Below are positions 35,665-44,837 of a stretch of DNA of 64,000 nt, piece by piece. Within the stretch, counting starts at the first letter, position 1, and each line of letters opens with the position of its first letter. The translations under genes and the position numbers were made by a program. The stretch comes from Olsenella sp. oral taxon 807 (GTDB lineage: Bacteria > Actinomycetota > Coriobacteriia > Coriobacteriales > Atopobiaceae), in contig NZ_CP012069.2 in NCBI RefSeq assembly GCF_001189515.2, positions 1,922,001 to 1,986,000 of the forward strand, in the 5' to 3' direction. Below the pieces are notes generated by a model, which saw only the letters and a list, made by a program, of their open reading frames with translations, was not told where the DNA came from and made no database searches.

Positions 35665-36858
35665 ATGATGCGCGATCTGGATGCGCTTGCCTCGCAAGCG
35701 CGAGGCTACCTGGTTGACAAAGGTTACGCCCGGTCGACCATCGCCCACTACGAGGCCGCATGGAAGAGGTTGATGTCGTGGTGCGAGGATGAGGGCATAG
35801 GAGGCTACGACCACGATGTCGAGCGACGATTCATAGAAGAGGTCGTCATGGCGAACGCAGACGCGACGAGGTACTTCAGGCTTGATAAAAGTCGCGTCCT
35901 GCTCCTCCTGTCCATTGACGAGACCGGCGAGCCCCCCGATAGGGAGGCAAGGCGGCGATTCGTCGTCCCGGCGGGCTTCGACGCCGCCTACATGGCCTAT
36001 GCCGCAGAGCTCGAGGAGCGCGGACTCAGGGCTTCCACGCGGGAGGGCTACCTCTGCACCGCCCGCAACTTCTGCGAGGGCTGCGGCGCCACGCGCCCTG
36101 AACAGCTCGACGCCCGCTCCATCGGCGTCTTCGCGGAGGCGGTCTCGCACTGCGCGCCACAGACCCGCTCGGCCAAGCTCTACGTCGCACGCGACTTCAC
36201 GCGCTTCCTGGCAAGAGTCGGGGCGTGCGGTCCCGAGGTTGCCGCGGCAGTCCCCCATATCCCAGGCCACAAGCACTCGACCGTGCCATCCGCGTACTCT
36301 ACGGCCGAGGTGTCGACGATGTTGGAGAGCTTCCCGCGCTCGCTGCGCCCCAGGCGCGACCGGGCGATGATGCTGCTCGCATCCGTCCTCGGCATGCGGG
36401 CGGGCGACATCAAGGCCCTGAGGCTGTCAGACATTGACTGGCGCGCGAAGACGGTGTCGTTCGTGCAGCGCAAGACGCAGGTCACGAACACGCTTCACAT
36501 GCCCGAGGAGGTCTGGCTCGCCGTCGCGGACTACATCAGATGCGAGCGGCCGGACGTCGACGGCGACCGTGTCTTCGTTACCGCATGCGCCCCGTACCAC
36601 GCCATAGACTCGTCTCACACCTTCCACAGGACGGTCACCCGGGCGTTCGCCGACGCGGGCGTCGAGACCGCCGGCAAACACCACGGCATGCACAGCCTGC
36701 GCCACTCGGCAGCAAGCAACATGCTCTCCGGTGGAACGCCCTACCCGACGATATCGTCGGTGCTGGGCCACAGCTCGGCCAACGTTACCAAGCGCTACCT
36801 GTCAATCGACGTGGAGTCGCTGCGCCCGCTTGCCCTGGAGGTGCCGTCATGCCTATGA
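35665..36858 (+). CDS. tyrosine recombinase, first of RIT trio
   Basis: A 397-residue site-specific recombinase. The N-terminal SAM-like DNA-binding domain covers about residues 1-110 with an extra domain (about 90-200). Catalytic residues: Arg in GMRAGDIKAL, His and Arg in HSLRHSAASN, His in LGHSSANVTKRYLS with the nucleophilic Tyr. AGAAGGGAAG lies upstream. Its stop overlaps the next gene. The three recombinases probably act together to move the element. Confidence 0.9.
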   Translation: MMRDLDALASQARGYLVDKGYARSTIAHYEAAWKRLMSWCEDEGIGGYDHDVERRFIEEVVMANADATRYFRLDKSRVLLLLSIDETGEPPDREARRRFVVPAGFDAAYMAYAAELEERGLRASTREGYLCTARNFCEGCGATRPEQLDARSIGVFAEAVSHCAPQTRSAKLYVARDFTRFLARVGACGPEVAAAVPHIPGHKHSTVPSAYSTAEVSTMLESFPRSLRPRRDRAMMLLASVLGMRAGDIKALRLSDIDWRAKTVSFVQRKTQVTNTLHMPEEVWLAVADYIRCERPDVDGDRVFVTACAPYHAIDSSHTFHRTVTRAFADAGVETAGKHHGMHSLRHSAASNMLSGGTPYPTISSVLGHSSANVTKRYLSIDVESLRPLALEVPSCL

Positions 36859-37799
36859 GGATCGAGTTCACGGGAGAGTACGCCGCGCTCATGGGAGGCT
36901 ACGTCGCCTTCCGCCAGAACCTGGGCTTCGTAATGCCGGAAAGCTCGCAGAGATGGCTGCGGCACATGGCCGATCTCCTGTACACGATGCCCCTCATCTC
37001 CGAGGTCATCGACATGGAGAGGGCCGAGGCCATTGCCTCCAGGCGCGAGGGGGAATCCGACGTGACGCGCCAGAGCCGTTTCGTCGTGCTGCGCCAGTTC
37101 TGCCTCTACCTCAACCGCATCGGGGTCGGGGCATACGTACCGCCCGCGGGGCAGGTGAGAGCCAGGAGCGAATTCGTCCCGCGCATCGTCAGCGAGCGCG
37201 AGATGGCCCGCATAATCGAGGTCGCCGAGGGAAAGGCGCTGCGCTGGCCGCCGATGGTGCTGAAGATCCTCTGGTGCACGGGCATCAGGATCGGCGAGGC
37301 GGCGGCGCTGACCGTCGGCGACTTCCATCGCAAAGACCGCTCCCTCTACGTCGCCCACGCAAAGAGCGATCGGTCCCGCATCGTCCCCGTCAGCGAGAGC
37401 CTCGCCGTCGACCTAGGGGAATACGTCGACGCACGCGTTCCCGGCGGCGACTCGTGCCGATGGCTCTTCCCGGGGAGGGACCCGGGAAGCCACCGCAGCA
37501 AGGTCGCCATCGGCAACCGCCTCCGAGGCATCTACCGGGAGGCCCGGGTGCTCACCGACGAGGGCAGGCCGATCCGCACCCACGACATCCGCCATTCGTT
37601 CGCAATCGCGACGCTCGAGAAGATGGTGGAGCAGGGGCGCGACGTGTACGTGACGCTGCCGCTGCTCTCGGCGTTCATGGGCCATGCCAACATCTGCGAC
37701 ACCGAGTACTACTTGAGGTTCCTGCCATCGGCCCACCGGGCGCTGGTCGAGCAGGAGGCCCCGATATCTCACGCCGTGTTCGGGGACGGTGCGCTATGA
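36849..37799 (+). CDS. tyrosine recombinase, second of RIT trio
   Basis: A 316-residue recombinase starting MPMRIEFTGEYAALMGGY. Catalytic Arg in CTGIRIGEAAAL, His/Arg in THDIRHSFAIAT, His and Tyr in MGHANICDTEYYLRF. The ATG at 36849 overlaps the first gene by 10 nt; an ATG at 36855 is an alternative. The open frame continues upstream but there it is the shadow of the first gene. Confidence 0.88.
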   Translation: MPMRIEFTGEYAALMGGYVAFRQNLGFVMPESSQRWLRHMADLLYTMPLISEVIDMERAEAIASRREGESDVTRQSRFVVLRQFCLYLNRIGVGAYVPPAGQVRARSEFVPRIVSEREMARIIEVAEGKALRWPPMVLKILWCTGIRIGEAAALTVGDFHRKDRSLYVAHAKSDRSRIVPVSESLAVDLGEYVDARVPGGDSCRWLFPGRDPGSHRSKVAIGNRLRGIYREARVLTDEGRPIRTHDIRHSFAIATLEKMVEQGRDVYVTLPLLSAFMGHANICDTEYYLRFLPSAHRALVEQEAPISHAVFGDGAL

Positions 37800-38782
37800 G
37801 GGGATTCGCCCAGCTGCTGAGCGGCTTTCTGCTCGAGTACGTCCCGCGGCGCAGGAGCCTCAGCGAGAACACCGCGAAGAGCTACAGGGATTCGTTCGCC
37901 ATCCTGCTCAGATGGCTGGCCGACGGGCGGGGAATAGCGCCCGACGACGTGCGGATCGAGGATCTGAGCAGGGAGAACGTCGAGTCGTTCTGCCTTTGGC
38001 TGTCGGATGTGAGGGGCGTTTGCGCGGCGACCGTCAACGTCCGGCTGTGCGCCCTCCGCTCGTTTGCCAGCTACGTGAGCTTCACCGAACCGGCCTACCT
38101 CGAGTGGGCGTCGGCCTTGCGGGCCGTCGAGTTCTCGAAGTCGCCGTCGGGGGAGGTCGAGTGGCTTCCCGTCGAGGCGGTCAACCTCATCATGGAGAGC
38201 GCCAGCTCGGATGCCCGCGAGCACGCCATGCTGGGCCTGCTGTACGACTCCGGCGCCCGTGTCTCCGAGATCGCCAACGCGCGTCGCTGCGACCTGCGCC
38301 TCGACGCCCCGGCCACAATAAGGCTCTCCGGGAAGGGGCGCAAGGTCAGGATCGTCCCGCTGTGCGACCAGGTCGCCGGGATGGCGTCGGCGTACCTGGC
38401 CGCGACTGCGGGCGCACCGGACTCCCCGCTATTCGTGAACCGCAGCGGGAAGGCCATAGGGCGCGCGGGCATAACGTATGTCCTGAAGAAACACGTCGCC
38501 GCAGCGCATGAGGCCGACCCCCTCGTCGTGCCGCCGACGACCCACCCGCACGCGCTGCGCCATTCGAAGGCCGTCCACCTCGTCGAGGCGGACGTCAACA
38601 TCATATACATCAGGGACTTCATGGGCCATTCCTCTGTCAAGACGACCGAGATCTACGCCAAGATCAGCTCGAAGTCAAGGCAGAAGGCTGTGGAGAAAGC
38701 CGCCGCCAATCTGATAATGGGGAGCGCGTATGGGGAGGAGGATAAGTCCGCGATCATGGAATGGCTGAGGAACCTGCTGTAG
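37796..38782 (+). CDS. tyrosine recombinase, third of RIT trio
   Basis: A 328-residue recombinase starting MRGFAQLLSGFLLEYVPRRR. Catalytic Arg in DSGARVSEIANA, His/Arg in HALRHSKAVHLV, His and Tyr in MGHSSVKTTEIYAKI. Its start overlaps the second gene by 4 nt (ATGA). The inverted repeat of the element begins 3 nt after its stop. Confidence 0.9.
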   Translation: MRGFAQLLSGFLLEYVPRRRSLSENTAKSYRDSFAILLRWLADGRGIAPDDVRIEDLSRENVESFCLWLSDVRGVCAATVNVRLCALRSFASYVSFTEPAYLEWASALRAVEFSKSPSGEVEWLPVEAVNLIMESASSDAREHAMLGLLYDSGARVSEIANARRCDLRLDAPATIRLSGKGRKVRIVPLCDQVAGMASAYLAATAGAPDSPLFVNRSGKAIGRAGITYVLKKHVAAAHEADPLVVPPTTHPHALRHSKAVHLVEADVNIIYIRDFMGHSSVKTTEIYAKISSKSRQKAVEKAAANLIMGSAYGEEDKSAIMEWLRNLL

Positions 38783-38858
38783 ACCGTCACGTTATGCGAA
38801 GTTGGCGGGAGCGTTGGACCTGCCCGGGCGGGCCCTCCTGCCCGGACTTCGCATAACG

Positions 38859-38954
38859 TACGACTTAGCATTTGACCGCGTCGTGTACAACTCCAGGATG
38901 ATACACATCGAGGGGAGGGAGTCCATGCGCAAGCGCATGGCCGAAGAGGGCTGA
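38859..38954 (+). pseudogene. istB: istB C-terminal scrap
   Basis: Reads YDLAFDRVVYNSRMIHIEGR then ESMRKRMAEEG-stop, the usual end of the IS21 helper ATPase IstB. It is in the same direction as istA of the outer element, so it is the remains of that element's own istB after RIT insertion. The terminal IS21 sequences follow to 39081. Confidence 0.75.
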
Positions 38955-39081
38955 CCGTGGTCCTGAGCTAGCGATTGGCACGGTGCGCGGGTGGTCGGCG
39001 CACCGTGCATAACTGGTCGGTGGGGCTTGGAACGTGGTCGGCAGAAGGTGGAATCATGGTCCTTGTAGCCTGCTGTACGCA

Positions 39082-41790
39082 CACGGGGCGCGACCATGTA
39101 TCCCAGGTCTGTGCAGTCATTCAGCTCGTGGTTTCAATCCACGCGCCCCGCACGGGGCGCGACTTTGCATCCAGGATGTGTTCTCTGATAGTTCCATGGT
39201 TTCAATCCACGCGCCCCGCACGGGGCGCGACTGTAGCTTCGTGATGGCATTTTATCTCCTGATGGTTGTTTCAATCCACGCGCCCCGCACGGGGCGCGAC
39301 CGTCTACCTCCCTATATCGTAATACCAGCAGAGCGTTTCAATCCACGCGCCCCGCACGGGGCGCGACGAATCGACCCTGAGAGCAAACCCAAGCTTAACC
39401 GTTTCAATCCACGCGCCCCGCACGGGGCGCGACGACCGACGTACCCTTAGGACGCGAGCGGACCCAAGTTTCAATCCACGCGCCCCGCACGGGGCGCGAC
39501 GGTTAAAGGAGCTTCCCGAGCTGCTGTCGGTTAAGTTTCAATCCACGCGCCCCGCACGGGGCGCGACGTTCAGAAACTAATCGACCTCGTTACGCAGATG
39601 GGTTTCAATCCACGCGCCCCGCACGGGGCGCGACGCGTCAGGATTCGCGAGATGCGCGCCTTGGCTCGGTTTCAATCCACGCGCCCCGCACGGGGCGCGA
39701 CCACCAATGCAAAGCGGGATAAGCTCATAGCTATTGTTTCAATCCACGCGCCCCGCACGGGGCGCGACTGCCGGCACGAAGTTATCGCGGGCTAAGGACA
39801 GGTTTCAATCCACGCGCCCCGCACGGGGCGCGACTAGCGATGGACGCAAAGTACGACCGGATGGGCAAGGTTTCAATCCACGCGCCCCGCACGGGGCGCG
39901 ACCTCCCTTGCTCACACATAAATTGTACCACGGCACGTTTCAATCCACGCGCCCCGCACGGGGCGCGACGATGACGTACTCGGACCGGAGCCGTGCGTCG
40001 CGCGTTTCAATCCACGCGCCCCGCACGGGGCGCGACTATGGTTATGGCACCTGATGTTTTTACCAAGGCAGTTTCAATCCACGCGCCCCGCACGGGGCGC
40101 GACCTCAAGAGACTTACGAGAGAGGTAGGACAGTAGATGTTTCAATCCACGCGCCCCGCACGGGGCGCGACAGGGCTGGACCGTGCTGCTCCTCGTGCAG
40201 TCCCTGTTTCAATCCACGCGCCCCGCACGGGGCGCGACCCGTAGATGATATGTGCCTCGTCTATCGCGAGCAGTTTCAATCCACGCGCCCCGCACGGGGC
40301 GCGACCACCCCATCACCATACCGCTACCCCAGCCGAGCAGTTTCAATCCACGCGCCCCGCACGGGGCGCGACGCCGTGACCTCGGTCTTGTTGGCATGGA
40401 CCAGTTGGTTTCAATCCACGCGCCCCGCACGGGGCGCGACGTCTTCAAGCAGTTGCGGAGTAAGCCTATCATTCGGTTTCAATCCACGCGCCCCGCACGG
40501 GGCGCGACAGCAGCTCTGGTACATCACGCTCACCCTCTCTCGGTTTCAATCCACGCGCCCCGCACGGGGCGCGACCAGCAAGATATGCGTATGTGGCTTC
40601 TTAGGATCAAGTTTCAATCCACGCGCCCCGCACGGGGCGCGACGATGCCCAAGCGCAAGACCACTGATGATAGGGCCAAGTTTCAATCCACGCGCCCCGC
40701 ACGGGGCGCGACGCGTTGAGCATGAGCTGGGCTTCGTCGATGACAAGTTTCAATCCACGCGCCCCGCACGGGGCGCGACGCAAGCATCACGTCACCCCAC
40801 AGTCAGACCAGCTGTTTCAATCCACGCGCCCCGCACGGGGCGCGACGGCCGGTCAAGAGCAACAAGGGCAAGGCCAAGCGGTTTCAATCCACGCGCCCCG
40901 CACGGGGCGCGACCCCATGGAATTAAGTACACCCATCAACGTAGTAAGTTTCAATCCACGCGCCCCGCACGGGGCGCGACGGTTGGCTCTATTTTAACAA
41001 CTCTAATGGATACCCTGTTTCAATCCACGCGCCCCGCACGGGGCGCGACGCGCGCACAGCGCCAATCACTAGCGGGATTAACTGTTTCAATCCACGCGCC
41101 CCGCACGGGGCGCGACAGGGATACGCGACTGGTCCACCATGACACAGGCAGTTTCAATCCACGCGCCCCGCACGGGGCGCGACCATCTCAGCGCCCAGCA
41201 CGAGCCGTAAACCTTTGTTTCAATCCACGCGCCCCGCACGGGGCGCGACGCGCCATAGATGATGTGTGCCTCATCTATCGCGAGTTTCAATCCACGCGCC
41301 CCGCACGGGGCGCGACTGACTAATCGGATCCGGAGGCCAGACTGATGCAAGTTTCAATCCACGCGCCCCGCACGGGGCGCGACATGGCCGGCGAGACTCA
41401 GAGCGCGCGCGTTCCCGTTTCAATCCACGCGCCCCGCACGGGGCGCGACAAGCTGCTGACGGCTGGATTCGGTGCGACGGGCCGGTTTCAATCCACGCGC
41501 CCCGCACGGGGCGCGACGGGTGACTCTTTTGTCCTTGTCGTTCTCAAGGCTGTTTCAATCCACGCGCCCCGCACGGGGCGCGACCGAAGCACCGGCGATT
41601 GCTTAACTTGACCCTCTGCGTTTCAATCCACGCGCCCCGCACGGGGCGCGACAAGCTGCTGACGGCTGGATTCGGTGCGACGGGCCGGTTTCAATCCACG
41701 CGCCCCGCACGGGGCGCGACCCCATCTACCTGCGCTTTTACCCTCACTGTCCTTCACGTTTCAATCCACGCGCCCCGCACGGGGCGCGAC
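39082..41790 (-). CRISPR. type I-C CRISPR array, leader-proximal part
   Basis: The 13-nt right part of the interrupted repeat (39082-39094) is followed by about 40 intact 33-nt repeats with 33-36 nt spacers, up to the last repeat at 41758-41790. Repeats are near-perfect. With the distal part, the array has about 51 repeats and 50 spacers. The cas operon lies beyond the leader on the same strand. One spacer is present twice (41450-41484 and 41653-41687), and two pairs of spacers are diverged versions of each other (see findings). Confidence 0.98.
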
Positions 41791-41959
41791 CGTCAATTCA
41801 TACGTATCAATGAATTTATATAATTTTATATACACTATCGAAGAAAATGACGACAGAGGAACTTACCGATCCCAGAAAACCGCCACTTTTCGTGTCTCGT
41901 TTTGCGCGAACCTACAGGGTCTTAGCCACCGCTAAGGGTTCGCGCAGGCAAAAAGTCCT
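41791..41959 (-). promoter_or_regulatory. CRISPR leader
   Basis: The AT-rich stretch between cas2 and the first repeat (TATATAATTTTATATACAC at its array-proximal side) is where array transcription and spacer integration should be set. It contains a strong hairpin (41904-41945): GCGCGAACC and GGTTCGCGC enclose CTTAGC-CACC-GCTAAG, possibly the cas2 terminator or a leader feature. Confidence 0.75.
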
Positions 41960-42250
41960 CTAGATGCATAACAGATCTTCCGGGTCATAGCTGTCTTTTG
42001 CACCAATATGCTCAACGCGGTTCTTCCAGTTTTTCCCTAAGTTATAGAAACGTAGACTATCCCGTCCCTCATCGATGATCCTAGCGAGCTCATGCTTCAT
42101 ACTTTCATACTGGCCAGGGTCCACCAGGCATTCAAATACCGAGTACTGCACTCGCTGACCATACTGCGTGCAGATCTTTGCAACCCGGCGAAGACGACGC
42201 GGACCTCCCACGTCTCCGCTTGCGACATCATATGTCACCAGAACATACAC
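41960..42250 (-). CDS. cas2: CRISPR-associated endonuclease Cas2
   Basis: A 96-residue protein with the Cas2 ferredoxin fold: MYVLVTYDVAS (catalytic Asp at the end of strand 1), RLRRVAKICTQYGQRVQYSVFE. It forms the integrase complex with Cas1 for spacer acquisition. It follows cas1 with a 2-nt gap and precedes the leader. Confidence 0.97.
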   Translation of the reverse strand: MYVLVTYDVASGDVGGPRRLRRVAKICTQYGQRVQYSVFECLVDPGQYESMKHELARIIDEGRDSLRFYNLGKNWKNRVEHIGAKDSYDPEDLLCI

Positions 42251-42252
42251 CG

Positions 42253-43272
42253 CTACCTCCAGAGAAACGCGGGGTAATCATTAAGATCCCCTCGCAGGTA
42301 TCGAGCGAATAGTTGCGCTTGTATAAATGGGACAAGACCAAGAGGCATCCTCTCGCCCAAAAACGGATGAGTCAGCTGGTCCTGCTTCTTTTGTTGCCAA
42401 TAGCCAAGTACCTTCTTGCGAGTTGAGTCCTTGAGTAGGAAGCCTTGAGACTCAGCAAGAAAGTCAGACGCAACCAGCTGCTTTCGATTAAACAGCGAGA
42501 GGACGAAACGATCGACCATAGGTGCGCGAAACTCTTCTATGAAGTCGAGCGCAAGGCTCGCTCTTCCAGGGCGACATGCGTGTAGGTATCCCATCTGTGG
42601 GTCAAGACCGACCGATTCGCACGCAGACATTAGCTCCCTGCTCAGCATAGTGTAAAAAAATGAGAGGGCAGAATTGACGGGGTCTTTGGGAGGTCTCCTT
42701 GTACGACCGGTAAAAGTGACCCCATCACAGCGCAATGCCCCCTGTATCGCAGAGTAATACACATGGGCGGCATTTCCCTCTATACCACGCAGCTCATCAA
42801 GGTTATTGCAACGCCGTATCTCCTCCCCGCTTTGCTTCAATTCTCTGATAGCATCCCCGGCTCCGATTCCTTCCATATCGGGGTAGTCACGCACATAGTG
42901 CTGAAGCACCACCCGCGAGTTGTGCACCTTTGCCGCAACGAATCGCCTTGCAGCCGAAAGGCACTCGATTACATCCATCGAGCGCCTATACTGCTCCCTT
43001 CTGAGTAACACATTACCCGATATGGGTCCGCGCACGGATGCTTGAAATCTACCTCCCTCATCCAGAATGGCTACAGATATGCCACGCGTTGCGCAAGCAC
43101 CAAGCACAGCGGTGCTGCACCCGACATGCCCAAACAGCACAACCCCCTCAAGAAGGTGGAAAGGAACACTCATGACCTTTTTCTGCTCGACATACACGGC
43201 AAGCGCATCGTCTTTCTTTCGAAGGTATGCGTCTGGGTTTGTCAAATAGAGTGTATTCAAAAGCCTCTTCAT
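42253..43272 (-). CDS. cas1: CRISPR-associated endonuclease Cas1 (type I-C)
   Basis: A 339-residue integrase. Seen: N-terminal MKRLLNTLYLTN, IEGNAAHVYYSA with the metal-binding Glu, YLHACRPGRASLALDFIEEF with the metal-binding His and Asp. The start at 43272 overlaps the cas4 stop (ATGA), preferred over an upstream ATG at 43305. Confidence 0.97.
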   Translation of the reverse strand: MKRLLNTLYLTNPDAYLRKKDDALAVYVEQKKVMSVPFHLLEGVVLFGHVGCSTAVLGACATRGISVAILDEGGRFQASVRGPISGNVLLRREQYRRSMDVIECLSAARRFVAAKVHNSRVVLQHYVRDYPDMEGIGAGDAIRELKQSGEEIRRCNNLDELRGIEGNAAHVYYSAIQGALRCDGVTFTGRTRRPPKDPVNSALSFFYTMLSRELMSACESVGLDPQMGYLHACRPGRASLALDFIEEFRAPMVDRFVLSLFNRKQLVASDFLAESQGFLLKDSTRKKVLGYWQQKKQDQLTHPFLGERMPLGLVPFIQAQLFARYLRGDLNDYPAFLWR

Positions 43273-43901
43273 GTCAGTTCCAGATCCTCGCCGTATCGTA
43301 CCCAATAGCTTCGTGCATCGACGCAGCCAGCCTCAGGCATGCACTCATTTGCCAACGAACAGCGACGACACTTCGAATTACGCTCGGCAGGGGGTGTCAC
43401 TCCCATTTCGAAGAGATCGTGCATACGCAACGAGAGCGAGTCCACCTTCCGCCTGAGTTTCTGCGTCACCTCAACCCGCTCCCGCCGCCGCGTCTCTCCA
43501 TAGAAAAGGGCGCCCTCGGGAATTTTCAGACCATGCATCTCCTCAAGGCACAACGCCTGTGCTGTTATCTGAATGCGATCCCAATCCTCTAGCTTTGGTT
43601 TACCAACCTTATATTCAATGGGTCGTACAAAAGAGCCAACATCGCCGACACCGTACTCCACGATATCGGCGACGCCATAGATTCCCAGACTCCGGCTAAC
43701 GAGACGAACCCTCCGCTCTGACCTCACGCCATCAGTGCAAGAATAGCCGACCGTATCCACGCGCTCATGGAAGTAGTCTCCACGAAGCGTATCGGCGCTG
43801 TCCTGCCAGATCTGCTCAAGGTGAATGAGCGCCCATTGGCGCTCGCAGTATGCCAGATGCTGGAGACCAGACAGGGCAAGCAGTTCGTCCTCATCATACA
43901 T
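43269..43901 (-). CDS. cas4: CRISPR-associated exonuclease Cas4
   Basis: A 210-residue RecB-like nuclease that trims prespacers and helps define PAM and orientation. Seen: HLAYCERQWALIHLEQ with the first cluster Cys, VRPIEYKVGKPK as the ExK core, and CRRCSLANECMPEAGC with the C-terminal Cys residues of the Fe-S cluster. It overlaps cas1 by 4 nt. Confidence 0.95.
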   Translation of the reverse strand: MYDEDELLALSGLQHLAYCERQWALIHLEQIWQDSADTLRGDYFHERVDTVGYSCTDGVRSERRVRLVSRSLGIYGVADIVEYGVGDVGSFVRPIEYKVGKPKLEDWDRIQITAQALCLEEMHGLKIPEGALFYGETRRRERVEVTQKLRRKVDSLSLRMHDLFEMGVTPPAERNSKCRRCSLANECMPEAGCVDARSYWVRYGEDLELT

Positions 43902-43910
43902 GGTCGTGCC

Positions 43911-44828
43911 CTACGCAGAGGGGGCAATATAATCGTAGGTTCTTATCTCGACGCCTTGAGGCAGTTTTCCTTCGTCAATAGTAATGGTGTAGTCACCGAA
44001 CTCTCGTGCCACTTGATTCTTGGAATCAACTTTATCCACGTGCACCAAGTCGAAGAGCCTATGGGCAGGAGCGTTTCCAAACTTGCTCTCGTGCTTGAAG
44101 ACGATAAGCTCACGAGAAGTCATGAGGCCACGAGCGGCACTGCGATCGTTCTCGAACATATTCATGAGCGCCTCCCACAAAAGATCGAGGTCGGCTTGGC
44201 AGAAGCCATTCTTCTCAGCCAAGGAGGCGGAGACGAACCCTTCGATGCGATAGAGACCATAGGGCACGTACTGCTTGCGTCCCATGGTCTTGTTGTCCTT
44301 ATCCTCCTTGGCTTCAGTAGCAGCCATGCGCGTAATGCTCATCTCGAGCGGTACGACTGGGTCAATAGATTCGCCGAAGCACAACTGCACAGGTCCACGC
44401 ACCTGGCCGCAATTGACACCTGTTGTCATGACCGCACCAAAAGTCCTAATGTCATAAAAGTTATCGCACATGAACTTAGTGACTTTTATCTGATCCTCCA
44501 CTTTCTTTGGGAGTTTTTTTGCTTGTGGGATGAGCTTGTAATGTACGTACGCCTTGCGATTGCGCTCATTGAGAACGGCGCTTTCCTGCACGTAGATCTT
44601 GTAGCCCAACTCCCCCTCATTCACATCGGGATCATCTATGGCTTCGCCTTTAATAAGGTCAACGTAATTGCGAATCTTACGCTTGATGCACACGTCGGAA
44701 ATGATTCCTTGCGAGGTGTCGGGATCGATACGTGGGAGATTTCCTGCATCGGGGTCACCGTTGGGATTGCCGTTCTTAACATCGCAGAAGAAAACGAAGT
44801 CATAGCGGTTTTGAATTGGCTCTGGCAT
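43911..44828 (-). CDS. cas7: type I-C Cascade backbone Cas7 (Csd2)
   Basis: A 305-residue RAMP protein. NRYDFVFFCDVKNGNPNGDP at the N-terminus, then RTFGAVMTTG and GPVQLCFGESIDPV, are typical Csd2 blocks. Several copies coat the crRNA spacer. It follows cas8c with a 9-nt gap. Confidence 0.95.
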   Translation of the reverse strand: MPEPIQNRYDFVFFCDVKNGNPNGDPDAGNLPRIDPDTSQGIISDVCIKRKIRNYVDLIKGEAIDDPDVNEGELGYKIYVQESAVLNERNRKAYVHYKLIPQAKKLPKKVEDQIKVTKFMCDNFYDIRTFGAVMTTGVNCGQVRGPVQLCFGESIDPVVPLEMSITRMAATEAKEDKDNKTMGRKQYVPYGLYRIEGFVSASLAEKNGFCQADLDLLWEALMNMFENDRSAARGLMTSRELIVFKHESKFGNAPAHRLFDLVHVDKVDSKNQVAREFGDYTITIDEGKLPQGVEIRTYDYIAPSA

Positions 44829-44837
44829 AATACTCTC

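Larger units (their letters stand above)
35522..38878 (+). mobile_element. recombinase-in-trio (RIT) element
   Basis: Three overlapping tyrosine-recombinase genes are bounded by a 94-bp inverted repeat, perfect by eye (35522-35615 and 38785-38878). Each 94-bp end itself contains ACGTTATGCGAAGT and ACTTCGCATAACGT as an inner inverted pair, likely recombinase-binding arms. The outer 20 bp of each end read as IstB codons, so the element boundary may lie at the ACGTTATGCGAAGT word. This is the layout of RIT elements and of the mini-integrase cassettes reported in Bifidobacterium. Confidence 0.85.
33807..39081 (+). mobile_element. IS21-family element inserted in a CRISPR repeat, carrying nested elements
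   Basis: The ends are perfect 14-bp inverted repeats TGCGTACAGCAGGC (33807-33820) and GCCTGCTGTACGCA (39068-39081). Flanking CACGGGG at 33800-33806 and 39082-39088 is a 7-bp target duplication within the CRISPR repeat. Inside the ends, further TTCCA and CGACC motifs recur at matched positions, the multiple terminal repeats typical of IS21. Of its two genes, istA is truncated and istB is reduced to a C-terminal scrap. Confidence 0.92.

Noticed and set aside
36731-38782. A 683-codon frame suggesting a giant recombinase
   Set aside because: Only the part from 37796 is a real recombinase; the rest is the shadow of the second recombinase.
33100-41830. Many open frames on both strands across the CRISPR array, some up to 357 codons, rich in RAPHGAR or FQSTRPARGA
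   Set aside because: They are translations of the 33-nt repeat, which lacks stop codons in several frames; period and composition show this is the array.
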